Assembly: GCA_009731375.1 (NCBI GenBank) | Contig: BJOX01000253.1 | Location: forward strand, 219,761-262,516 | Length of the DNA: 42,756 nt | Source: Paulinella micropora | Taxonomy: Eukaryota > Cercozoa > Imbricatea > Euglyphida | Direction: 5' to 3' | In this document: positions 19,356 to 26,876 of the stretch, piece after piece | How positions within the stretch are numbered: the stretch's first letter is position 1 | Layout of the letters: each line of letters opens with the position of its first letter | Notes under the pieces: model-generated | What the model saw: the letters and a program-made list of their open reading frames with translations, nothing else | The model's database searches: none | Told to the model about the DNA's origin: nothing | Translations under genes and position numbers: made by a program

Positions 19356-19709
19356 TTAGTTCATATTTTTCAGCAGGTTGTTTTGTATCTGGTTGCGGTT
19401 CTCGTGTTCAAGGCGATTGAATTCGGACTTGATTATTCGCTCTTTTGTAGGGACTCCGCCCCTACGACCCCGCCTGTGGGGTTTGGAATGGGTATCCCCT
19501 TTCATATATCTCAAAAACAGTTTAACGATTTGAAGTGTTGAAAGGTCATTCGTTTTCTCGCCAAAGTTGAGATATGCTCGTTTCGTCGCACGTGTGCGGT
19601 CGCCTCGCTTGCGAGGCTCCCCTTTCACTTTAATATATGGCCGACCATCTTTGGTTCTGTATATCCTTGGCGGTCGTTGTTTAAGTTTCTTCTTTGGCTT
19701 ACTTCGCAT
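19356..19709 (-). CDS. Small basic protein, unknown
   Basis: 117 residues, very basic at both ends (MRSKPKKKLKQRPPRIYRTK at the N-terminus; HRRGRRGGVPTKERI later), with a central DLSTLQIVKLFLRYMKG helix. It sits between the protease and the 103-residue protein in the morphogenesis block and may bind the genome in the virion (inference). It contains in-frame GC-rich palindromes at 19450-19482 and 19586-19615 which encode the Arg/Gly-rich stretch and a GEPRKRGDRTRA stretch. This looks like insertion of palindromic units into a coding gene. Confidence 0.55.
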   Translation of the reverse strand: MRSKPKKKLKQRPPRIYRTKDGRPYIKVKGEPRKRGDRTRATKRAYLNFGEKTNDLSTLQIVKLFLRYMKGDTHSKPHRRGRRGGVPTKERIIKSEFNRLEHENRNQIQNNLLKNMN

Positions 19710-19756
19710 TACTACTATTATATTGAGTAAAAAAAATTAATATAAGATTTTACATT

Positions 19757-19811
19757 TGAAAGGGCAAGCCCTTTCGAACCCACCCGCGGGGTTGTAGGGT
19801 TTTACCCCTAC
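19757..19811 (-). terminator. Two hairpins after the 103-residue gene
   Basis: TAGGGGTAAAACCCTACAAC begins at the TAG stop of the 103-residue gene (19810-19808), and GAAAGGGCAAGCCCTTTC at 19757-19774 is a perfect palindrome. Both lie in the intergenic interval before the 117-residue gene. Confidence 0.65.
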
Positions 19812-20119
19812 CGAAATTTGACCGCTCCTCCTCGTTGCTTCCCGTATCCTTGCTTAGCCGCCGCCTTTGCTACACGGTCCGCATAAGGCACTCCGACATC
19901 GCTAAGAAAAGTAGCACCCCTTGAAATCCATTGGTTCTTCTTGATAAACCTATTAGCATCCAATATCGCTTGTCCGACTTTTTTCCAGTTGACCTTCCCT
20001 CCTGTTTGTTTCTTTTTTGATTTTCTTTTCCCTCCTGCTTGTGGCATACTTACAGGGCTTGGATTGTAGCTGATATTGTATCCCGATGGTTGTGAAATAA
20101 TCACTGGTGATGTTGGCAT
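19808..20119 (-). CDS. Small virion-like protein with Gly-Gly sites
   Basis: 103 residues: a hydrophilic N-terminus, then MPQAGGKRKSKKKQTGGK, an amphipathic helical middle (WKKVGQAILDANRFIKKNQW), LSDVGVPYADRVAKAAAKQG and the C-terminal tail GYGKQRGGAVKFR. The three Gly-Gly sequences resemble cleavage sites used by adenovirus-type proteases in small core or cement proteins, and the protease gene is two genes away. It is likely a processed minor virion or DNA-binding protein. Similar A-x-x-x-GYG-basic tails occur in other Polinton-like and giant-virus proteins. Confidence 0.55.
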   Translation of the reverse strand: MPTSPVIISQPSGYNISYNPSPVSMPQAGGKRKSKKKQTGGKVNWKKVGQAILDANRFIKKNQWISRGATFLSDVGVPYADRVAKAAAKQGYGKQRGGAVKFR

Positions 20120-20153
20120 CTATATATAGTTCTAAAAAAAATAAATAATAAAA

Positions 20154-20974
20154 TTAAGTAAAACGAATATTGAAGTTCTTTCGTAATTCATCCGATACCG
20201 CATCCACATACAAAAAGTTAAATCGTTCTTTTGTCGCCTCGTGGTATTTTTCAATGAAGTATTCAAGGTCGTAGCCAAGTTCCAAATGTTTATATACAAG
20301 TTCAATTTTATCAACACTCTGTCCTGGAAAGATAAGAAGGTAGTCAAGCTGTTTAATCGCCTCAGGCCGTAGGTCGTTAAGATACTGCGAATTCATAATC
20401 ACCTTTGACTTGTAGTGGCGGTTTTTTTTCAACAGGTCGCTGACAGATTTATCCCTTAACCCGCTACCCAAATCGTCTAGCACAAACACGACTTCTGGTG
20501 TGATGTATTTGCTCGGTCTCTCCGCTGGGGCTTGTCTCTGTTTCTTCTCTTCCTCTTTACCAAAATATAAAAACTTCGGCTTTGGTTCTTCTTTCTCGTC
20601 CCGCACAATCTCGCCTTCTTCTTGCTCCTCGTCTGGCTTGTTTAGCTTGTCTAACTCGTAATCTATCACAGTCAGTCCATCTGCTTTCAAGTATTGTATA
20701 TAGCCATTGGATTGCCTTTCTTTTTGAAGAACTTAACCATTTCTTTGTATATGTGGTCCTTGTGTATCGTGCTGGCTATAATAACAATACGGGTCTTTTT
20801 GTCCGTCGTTCGTTTCAGGATTTCAAACAGTGCGGTCGTCTTGCCACTCTTCTTGCGAGCGAGAAGAAAAATATTGGCATACGGTTCATCAAATAACTTA
20901 TATACTTTTGCCAACTTGTATCCATCTCCGTTTTGCTTAACTGGTTTTACCTTTACATTATTGATTTTCTCCAT
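20154..20974 (-). pseudogene. Genome-packaging ATPase (FtsK-HerA/A32 type), frameshifted
   Basis: The N-terminal part (20974-20687) carries Walker A in LLARKKSGKTTALFEIL and TRIVIIASTIH. The C-terminal part (20690-20154) carries Walker B in EVVFVLDDLG, then KSKVIMNSQYLNDLRPEAI (sensor-like) and QLDYLLIFPGQS. The parts are in different frames and meet at 20685-20692, where the first ends NPMAIYNT-stop while the second continues at a TTG with coherent sequence. One missing base in the run AATACTTGAAA explains it. It packages DNA into procapsids in related viruses. A sequencing error, true decay or programmed frameshifting cannot be separated here; no slippery heptamer is obvious. The ATG is preceded by the leader hairpin 20976-20994. 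Confidence 0.8.
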
Positions 20975-21065
20975 AGCAGAGACTTCGCCTCCGCACCTCC
21001 AAATATATTATATATTCTAAAATATATTTTTTACCTGCGGGGTCGTAGGGGGAGCAGGCCCCTAC
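20972..21065 (-). promoter_or_regulatory. Junction cassette: stop-hairpin, AT-rich promoter, leader hairpin (ATPase)
   Basis: Same arrangement as at 17454-17575. The TAG of the upstream structural gene (21064-21062) opens a TAGGGG...CCCCTAC hairpin (21065-21045). The AT-rich block TATATTCTAAAATATATT (21012-21029 on the plus strand) and the leader hairpin (20976-20994) follow, one base before the ATG. Confidence 0.75.
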
Positions 21066-21439
21066 GCAAGAAATTCTAAGCATANNNNNNNNNNCAAACA
21101 AATAACAATTCTTCCACCCAAGAGGTCAGTCTCAATACTACCATTGTCCGTTTTAAGCACTCTAAAACTGTATTGTCCGTCGGTCCAATTAATAATCCCC
21201 AAGTTGTAGCTAAGATTTGAAATGTTTGCGGTATTGCTGTCTGCGAATGTGCCAATAATCCCAATTCGGTCCATATGAAGAATTTTTGTTTTCGTTTCAG
21301 TCATATCATTCATATAGTGGATATACTTAACATTCATTCTAGTTGGGGTAAAGTTCAATTTAATGGTTTTGTCAAATGTTTTGCTACCGCCCGCAAAATC
21401 ATTACTTAGAAAAATAATCTTTTGGAATTTATAGTCCAT
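21062..21439 (-). CDS. Putative minor structural protein
   Basis: About 115-125 residues beginning MDYKFQKIIFLSNDFAGGSK, with NFTPTRMNVKYIHYMNDM, a beta-rich middle and GGRIVICL near the C-terminus, where a 10-N join (21085-21094) disturbs the last residues. The position between ATPase and membrane protein and the shared leader hairpin (21441-21459) point to a late structural gene. The fold looks like a small beta-sandwich; no family is confidently recognised. The TAG stop lies in the GC-rich palindrome. Confidence 0.5.
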   Translation of the reverse strand: MDYKFQKIIFLSNDFAGGSKTFDKTIKLNFTPTRMNVKYIHYMNDMTETKTKILHMDRIGIIGTFADSNTANISNLSYNLGIINWTDGQYSFRVLKTDNGSIETDLLGGRIVICLXXXXCLEFLA

Positions 21440-21440
21440 C

Positions 21441-21466
21441 GCAGAGACTTCGCCTCCGCACCTCCA
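21441..21466 (-). promoter_or_regulatory. Leader hairpin before structural gene
   Basis: Third identical 26-bp copy of the leader (hairpin core 21441-21459), one base before the ATG at 21439. On the sense strand GCGGAGGCGAAGUCUCUGC folds into 8 pairs (two G-U) around a GAA loop. Confidence 0.75.
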
Positions 21467-21729
21467 CTTGTTTTGATTGTGATGCCCTCTATATTTACAT
21501 TTATAAACTTTTTATTAATTAATATTTCTGCTAGGACCGCCTGTGATTTCTATTCACGGGTTAGCGATAAAAAAATGAAAGTTGTGTGTGGTGTATTCAA
21601 AAAGGAATAGAAACAAAATTTAAATGTGTGTATAAACCTTTTAGTGATTGGTGTGTTAGTTTTGATGAAGCTATTCCGCTAATCTGTGCTGGTGATGCTT
21701 CTTGGTATAAAACTCAACTATACGAATGC
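21467..21729. other. Intergenic region, no gene seen
   Basis: The interval between the structural gene and the membrane protein contains only short open frames (about 60 codons) without recognisable features. A segment TTTGATGAAGCTATTCCG weakly resembles the 28-bp hairpin repeat. Confidence 0.6.
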
Positions 21730-22077
21730 TCACTTCTTTGAACTAGAAGGTGATGGAAGGCAGATGCCAATCAATAGTGTTAAAATTCCTACATAAGTGT
21801 TGGCTGTCTCACACGGTAAGTTCTTTTCAGACAACCTCACGATACAAAGGGTGATGATGGCGATAATGATACCCATTTGAAATAAGTATTTAATAAGTCG
21901 GCTGTCGGTTGGTCTGTTTTTTATACAACAACAATTCCAGTTATCTTCCAATTCGTGCTCTACTTTTTTTTCTTCATTCTTCAATGAAATATCCAAAACA
22001 CGATTTTTTAATTCTGGTGTTAGTTCGCCATCTGCCATATCAATGAGTGGAGGTGGAGGGTGTAATCTAGGGTGCAT
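21730..22077 (-). CDS. Small membrane protein with two transmembrane segments
   Basis: Up to 115 residues; MADGELTPELKNRV at codon 14 is an alternative start. A charged N-terminal half (ISLKNEEKKVEHELEDNWNC) is followed by FQMGIIIAIITLCIVRL and a second hydrophobic segment TYVGILTLLIGICLPSPS. The charged-stem plus two-helix layout ending in L-L-x-x-x-I-G-x-x-LP-x-P is a frequent small membrane protein of Polinton-like and giant viruses. It is probably an inner-membrane or capsid-associated component. Its precise role is unknown. Confidence 0.65.
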   Translation of the reverse strand: MHPRLHPPPPLIDMADGELTPELKNRVLDISLKNEEKKVEHELEDNWNCCCIKNRPTDSRLIKYLFQMGIIIAIITLCIVRLSEKNLPCETANTYVGILTLLIGICLPSPSSSKK

Positions 22078-22108
22078 AGTAATTACGAACTCAAAAACTA
22101 TTGCGAAG

Positions 22109-25100
22109 CTACGCTTGCAAAGCGTATATTGGGTTTGAGTTTTCTGCTAATTGTTTTTTTAAGTCAGCTATATCATTAGTTATATTATTTATTTTTTCCG
22201 ATAATTGTTGAACGGCTTTAATTAATGGTGCGATAAACTCTGAATAACCTATACCATAACCGACATCACCACTATCAATACATTTAACATCTTCTGGATT
22301 GATGCTTACACCCTTCAATTCGTATTCTTTTCTTTGCTTTGGACACGGAACCATAATTGTTTCTTTTATAAAACCACCAAAATCTAGCATATCCATTTCT
22401 GTTAGTATTTCTTCCAGTTCCTGTGCTATTAAGCCAGTCCTACATTTCTTTTTGTCATCAATCATACGATAGCAGACTGGATTTAACTTATTAATAAAAT
22501 CTAAGCCTAAACATTCCTTTATATCTTCTTTTTTTCGTCTATCTGAATATTGAATTGGATTAGACAATACCCATAACTGCCCATCGCTTGCTCTTAATGA
22601 CATTAAAGCAGTATTTGAATTATTCTCCCATATGAAACCACTCGTTGAAGAACCATTAACTCTAAATCTAATAGCATAAGAAGTTAATCCTCCGCCTCCT
22701 CCTGCTGGCGCTGTTCCTGTTCCACTTAATGTTTTATTTGTCCCAGACTGAGACATATAAATCCCCCAGTTTGGATCAGTAGCATCCCATACAAATATTC
22801 CGCGGCTACTACCCCCGTCTGTTTGTCCTTGAATTGCTATTTTTGCCCCATTAGTTGTTGCCGATGCCGTTGTTAGCACCCCAGAATATGTAATTCCCGC
22901 ATTTGCCGTAATCAATCCTTTTGTCCATAAAGTCCCGTTTGCCCCGTTTAATGACATTAACAATTGCTCTGCTGAATTCTCCCACACAAAACCCATCGTA
23001 GCATCATTAGCAACCCTAAACCGAAAACTATACGAACTAAAATCATTTCCAGAAACCGCCAAACCATTTGCCAAACTTCTAGTATTTAGAGCCCCACCAG
23101 ATGCCGCATAAATTCCCCAACTTGTATTAGTCGTATCCCATAGAAATATTCCTTTTGCATTTGTTCCGTCTGTTATTCCCTGAACTCCTATTTTTACTCC
23201 ACTTGTATTTGTTGCTGACGTTAGTGTGCCAGTATATGTAATCCCCGCACTCGCAGTTATTAATCCTGCTGTGCTTACATTCATCGCCTCAGACCATGTT
23301 ATATTGCTTCCTGCTGTTATTCCTGATTTATAGTTAAAAGCAAGTTTGTTTGAGTTTTTGTATATTTGAAAGTTTGAGCCAGAATTACTTGATTTCCAGT
23401 TTGAGCCGTCATAATAAGCATCAAAACTTAAGCCTATATTGTCGTGTGCCCAGTTCAATAATTGAAATGTTGGATAAGCATCCGCCGTTGTTATTGCTTG
23501 TAAGTGTGCTCCTCCAATATTTGAAGCCGTCCCGTATAATTCTAATCCACCTGACGCCCCTGCGCCTTTCGTTGTATTGCCTATGATTATTGGTTTGCCT
23601 GATGCAGTCGTTATCTTGTCGCTTGCCGTTATTGTTGTTGTAGTCATACCAGCAGTCGCCGTTAATGTAGTTCTAGTTATTGTTCCGCCATTTGTTATGT
23701 TGTTTGAGTTCATATCTAAGGCACCATAAAACCGCATACCGCCAGCATTGTTAAAACGGACAATGTCAGACGAAGCACTTTTATTATCCAAAAGTTTTGA
23801 AATATAAAGTCCTGCTCCTTTTACATCAGATGCTACATTCGTGAATAGGTAGCCTCGTTGGTTCGCGATTCCACTTGTAGCAGTATTTAGAGTAAATAAG
23901 AAATACTGATAATCACCCGTCGTCTGTGAAAAGAATATATCTCCTCCATTTTGGTTTAATATCCTCGCCCCATTATATGTTATATTTCCACCATTAATGA
24001 TATCCACATTATTAAAATCGGCTTGGCTTAATAAGGTCAGTGCTCTTACATCATTTCTTGTTCCATTAAATATCTTAATTCCCGTTATTGTTTGGTCTCC
24101 TGTTAGTTTTACATTTTGCCCGTCCAATGTATCTACATAACTTTTGTTTGCTCCATCGGCCGCTAATGTCGGAGTTCCAAGGTTGGCTATTTTGCTACTA
24201 TTACAATCTAGCCCCGAAGCATTTACCCAACCGACAATCGTCCCGTCAATAATAAAACTTATTTTTTTCGCAGAAATTTCAAAGTTGTAATATGTTGCAG
24301 TTTTCATATCCAAACTAGCAATTGACCCAATATTACTGGTAGAATTGAAAACGATAAATGTGCCCTTTGTTGTTGAATTGATTGAATTTCCCGTTATTTC
24401 AACACCACTGCTATATGTCTTAATTCCTGCTATGGTTTGGTTTCCTGTTAGTTTCACATTTTGCCCGTCTAATGTATCCACATAACTTTTGTTTGCTCCG
24501 TCCGTTGTTGCTGATGGTGTGGCTAAGTTCGTTATTTTGTTGTTATTCAAAGATAGTGTAGTGCCTGTTGCGGTTATAATTAAAGTATTACCCGAATATA
24601 ACTCAACATACGACCCCGTTATTTGTATCGGATACCAGGCCGCAGTTGCTGTCTTTTGTGCGGCAATCATTCCTATTTTTGTATCAAAGGCTATGCCAAT
24701 ACCATCAAAAGTAGTAGGATTGGACGAACCACTTACTTCCAAAGTTGAAGTAAATTTTTTATTCCCTGCTATGGTCTGGTCTCCTGTTAGTTTAACGACA
24801 GAAGTATCAAGGGCAGAAACATCCACGCCATCAGCAAAGGACGGCACAACGGCTATGACGGGTAGTTTAAATATGGGAGGATTTAACATAACAAATGTTG
24901 GTAATGTTGATGGTATTGATGTATCCACCCTTGATACCGCAGTCGTTAAACTAACAGGAGACCAAACCATAGCTGGTATTAAAACATTTAGCAGTATAAT
25001 AAATGCTAGTGCGGGTATTGATATGAAAAGCCAAAGCATAACAAATGTAAATCTTAGTTTCGTATCGGTGTAAGCCTTCGTTGAAGCATCGCCGTCATAG

Positions 25101-26011
25101 AATGGTGCTGGAAGTCCGCTGATTGCTGTTGTGCTATTAAAATTAAAAACATTACCCGTCAATGTTATTCCACCCCCTGTTGTTGGAGCAAAAAGTATAG
25201 AAGAACCAACAATGCTTAGTGGATATCCCGTTGCTCCACCCGACTCCGACGAATAAATAGAACCCATATTATTATTGTAATTGAAGAATAATTTACCTGT
25301 GTTTAATTGATTTGAGTCTTTTACGGCCACATAAGTAGTAAATGTTTTATTCCCTGTTATTGTTTGGTCGCCTGTTAGTTTAACTGCGGAACTATCAAGG
25401 GCAGAAACATCAACACCATCAACATTACCGACATTTGCTACATTAAAACCCCCCATATTTAAATCCCCTATCATCATAGCGAGCCCATCCAATCTAAGAA
25501 AAGGTGAAGCAACATTTCTCCATTGCCCTGTGCTATAAATAAGCAGTTGGTTATCGGCTGGTGTGCCTGTTATGACTACATCACTTAAAGCATCTATTGA
25601 TTTAGTTGCTATCCTTGTGTCAAAATCTGTATTAACCCTTGCTGTGGTGTAGTATAAGTTAGTTCCTTCGGTTAAGTTGGTTGTGCTCTTTGTTGCTAAT
25701 TGAGTGTCAAACCTAGCATTAGTATAATATAAATTAGTGCCTTCGGCTAGGTTAGTGGTTGATTTAGTGTTTAGTCGCGCGTCAAACCTACCATCAGTAT
25801 AGTATAGATTAGTGCCTTCTTTTAAGTCCGTCGTTGATTTTAAAGCCAACCTCGCATCAAATCGTCCGTCAGTATAATACAGATTTACGGGGTCAGCATC
25901 TTCTGGCACCCTATCTGTGTATAAGCCCACTATGTTTGTGTTCGTTAAATCAAGGTTGGCTATCGCAATTTCAGACAAGCCTAAGAGCGATTTATAGGAT
26001 GAACCTGACAT
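22109..26011 (-). CDS. Tail-fibre-like protein with S74 chaperone domain, containing an inverted segment
   Basis: 1300 residues from MSGSSYKSLLGLSEIAIANL. Near the N-terminus are four tandem ~23-residue repeats of the form STTxLxEGTNLYYTxxRxxx. The body repeats the fibre module V-D-x-S-x-L-D-x-x-x-VKLTGDQTI-x-G-x-K-x-F at least five times, plus ITYTGTLTSATNTSG-type triple-helix segments. The C-terminus is an intramolecular chaperone of the Peptidase S74 family: YSDRRKKEDIKECLGLDFIN (self-cleavage at the Ser-Asp), CRTGLIAQELEEIL and YSEFIAPLIKAVQQLSEKIN with a final coiled coil. This domain trimerises and releases phage fibres. The protein likely forms a vertex fibre for host attachment. Between 24835 and 25050 the sequence is inverted: fibre-module coding lies on the plus strand while the minus frame stays open but reads hydrophobic, non-fibre sequence. 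Confidence 0.85.
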   Translation of the reverse strand: MSGSSYKSLLGLSEIAIANLDLTNTNIVGLYTDRVPEDADPVNLYYTDGRFDARLALKSTTDLKEGTNLYYTDGRFDARLNTKSTTNLAEGTNLYYTNARFDTQLATKSTTNLTEGTNLYYTTARVNTDFDTRIATKSIDALSDVVITGTPADNQLLIYSTGQWRNVASPFLRLDGLAMMIGDLNMGGFNVANVGNVDGVDVSALDSSAVKLTGDQTITGNKTFTTYVAVKDSNQLNTGKLFFNYNNNMGSIYSSESGGATGYPLSIVGSSILFAPTTGGGITLTGNVFNFNSTTAISGLPAPFYDGDASTKAYTDTKLRFTFVMLWLFISIPALAFIILLNVLIPAMVWSPVSLTTAVSRVDTSIPSTLPTFVMLNPPIFKLPVIAVVPSFADGVDVSALDTSVVKLTGDQTIAGNKKFTSTLEVSGSSNPTTFDGIGIAFDTKIGMIAAQKTATAAWYPIQITGSYVELYSGNTLIITATGTTLSLNNNKITNLATPSATTDGANKSYVDTLDGQNVKLTGNQTIAGIKTYSSGVEITGNSINSTTKGTFIVFNSTSNIGSIASLDMKTATYYNFEISAKKISFIIDGTIVGWVNASGLDCNSSKIANLGTPTLAADGANKSYVDTLDGQNVKLTGDQTITGIKIFNGTRNDVRALTLLSQADFNNVDIINGGNITYNGARILNQNGGDIFFSQTTGDYQYFLFTLNTATSGIANQRGYLFTNVASDVKGAGLYISKLLDNKSASSDIVRFNNAGGMRFYGALDMNSNNITNGGTITRTTLTATAGMTTTTITASDKITTASGKPIIIGNTTKGAGASGGLELYGTASNIGGAHLQAITTADAYPTFQLLNWAHDNIGLSFDAYYDGSNWKSSNSGSNFQIYKNSNKLAFNYKSGITAGSNITWSEAMNVSTAGLITASAGITYTGTLTSATNTSGVKIGVQGITDGTNAKGIFLWDTTNTSWGIYAASGGALNTRSLANGLAVSGNDFSSYSFRFRVANDATMGFVWENSAEQLLMSLNGANGTLWTKGLITANAGITYSGVLTTASATTNGAKIAIQGQTDGGSSRGIFVWDATDPNWGIYMSQSGTNKTLSGTGTAPAGGGGGLTSYAIRFRVNGSSTSGFIWENNSNTALMSLRASDGQLWVLSNPIQYSDRRKKEDIKECLGLDFINKLNPVCYRMIDDKKKCRTGLIAQELEEILTEMDMLDFGGFIKETIMVPCPKQRKEYELKGVSINPEDVKCIDSGDVGYGIGYSEFIAPLIKAVQQLSEKINNITNDIADLKKQLAENSNPIYALQA
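22110..22126 (-). terminator. Hairpin at the fibre-gene stop
   Basis: TACGCTT-GCA-AAGCGTA is a perfect 7-bp stem overlapping the last codons and the TAG (22111-22109) of the fibre gene. Confidence 0.5.
24835..25050 (+). other. 216-bp inverted segment inside the fibre gene
   Basis: The plus strand reads DGTTAMTGSLNMGGFNITNV, VDGIDVSTLDTAVVKLTGDQ and ITNV, the same module the gene encodes on the minus strand on both sides. Length is a multiple of three and no stop is created in the minus frame. At the breakpoints (CATCAG|CAAAGG and AATGTAA|ATCTTAG), re-inverting the piece joins DASTKAY.. to the KDGTTAMTG module and ITNV to DGVDVSALD in frame. Confidence 0.8.
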
Positions 26012-26101
26012 ATTCGTATATATTATCTTAATTAAAATATTATATTTAGGAAAATATACCAACCCATAGCAAACAAGTACCAACCTACGGTCGTAGACAG
26101 T
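26012..26101. promoter_or_regulatory. Divergent promoter region with 21-nt leader repeat
   Basis: AT-rich sequence (TATATATTATCTTAATTAAAATATTATA-like, 26017-26044) between the fibre gene and the gene at 26102. The last 21 nt (26081-26101) duplicate, in sense orientation, the penton-leader sequence at 17512-17492 and contain CTACGGTCGTAG. Confidence 0.6.
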
Positions 26102-26596
26102 ATGCCGGGTAAATCTTCGGTAGAAAATCTTAAAATCGCTAATGCGAGGCGAAAGGAAAAGGCTAAGCAAAGAAAGATTGAGAGGGCAAGGGAATTACTA
26201 GCGGAGGAAGAGGCGAAGAATGCGAAAGAAATGACCAATGACGAAAAGATGGACCACATTACTAAGAAGCAGTTGGCGAAGGATATGATTGAGGGACGGG
26301 ACGGTGAGATAAGTGAGGAAAGCAGTTCTGATGAGGAAGTAGAACACGACTTTGTAGATATCGTTGCCCAACGGGTTGCGGGTATTAAATTAAAGACTAA
26401 GCAGAAGAAGGCGAAGAAAGTGGTAAAAAAGAAAGTGGAAGAGGAGAGTGAGAGTGAGAGCGAAAGTGAAGAAGAGGAACAGCCTAAGAAAGGAGGGAAG
26501 AAGTCTAGCCGAGTTAATGTTAATGTTTATGCGGGACAACCAGAGAAGTCAAAAAAAGAAAGTAATGATGTTTCAAAGATATTTTTAAAGTTCTAA
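26102..26596 (+). CDS. Charged coiled-coil protein, unknown
   Basis: 164 residues, mainly Lys/Glu. An N-terminal helix (ENLKIANARRKEKAKQRKIE) is followed by an acidic SEESSSDEEVEHDF patch, then a basic KQKKAKKVVKKKVEEE, an alternating Ser-Glu run and a C-terminal VNVNVYAGQPEKSKK. The layout resembles small chromatin- or core-type proteins, but no family is recognised. It starts an apparent plus-strand cluster (26102-27861) whose genes are spaced by 8-14 bases, ending with the integrase. Confidence 0.55.
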   Translation: MPGKSSVENLKIANARRKEKAKQRKIERARELLAEEEAKNAKEMTNDEKMDHITKKQLAKDMIEGRDGEISEESSSDEEVEHDFVDIVAQRVAGIKLKTKQKKAKKVVKKKVEEESESESESEEEEQPKKGGKKSSRVNVNVYAGQPEKSKKESNDVSKIFLKF

Positions 26597-26604
26597 TATA
26601 GTGT

Positions 26605-26862
26605 ATGAGTGAAATTAAGAACCTACCATTAGATGTTCGCTTACACATTATGGACTACCTATATAATCATCATATGTATGACTTCACTAGTTGCTATGTG
26701 TGTGGATTAACTCTGTGTTTAGCGAACCGACAGATTACAGCAATTGACGATACATTTGACCGATTTTATACTTATGAGTTTTGTTCTAATTATTGTTTTG
26801 AACTAGAAAAAAAAGAAAGAGCAATATATAGATATAAAGCATTAGGTGTTATTAAGTATTAG
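26605..26862 (+). CDS. Small F-box-like protein with Cys pairs
   Basis: 85 residues. The N-terminus LPLDVRLHIMDYLYNHH resembles an F-box start. It is followed by CYVCGLTLC and later FCSNYCFEL, giving Cys-x2-Cys and Cys-x3-Cys pairs that could bind one zinc. An F-box would connect to host ubiquitin ligases, and similar short F-box/zinc proteins exist in large DNA viruses. With only ~17 F-box-like residues the call is tentative. It starts 8 bases after the previous stop. Confidence 0.45.
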   Translation: MSEIKNLPLDVRLHIMDYLYNHHMYDFTSCYVCGLTLCLANRQITAIDDTFDRFYTYEFCSNYCFELEKKERAIYRYKALGVIKY

Positions 26863-26876
26863 AAACCCAAAGAGAG

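Noticed and set aside
24489-25073. 194-codon plus-strand open frame inside the fibre gene
   Set aside because: Its first part is the antisense of the fibre gene and only 24835-25050 is fibre-like, so it marks the inverted segment and is not a separate gene.
22109-26011. Diversity-generating retroelement acting on the fibre gene
   Set aside because: No reverse transcriptase gene and no template/variable repeat pair with adenine-specific differences was seen in the element.
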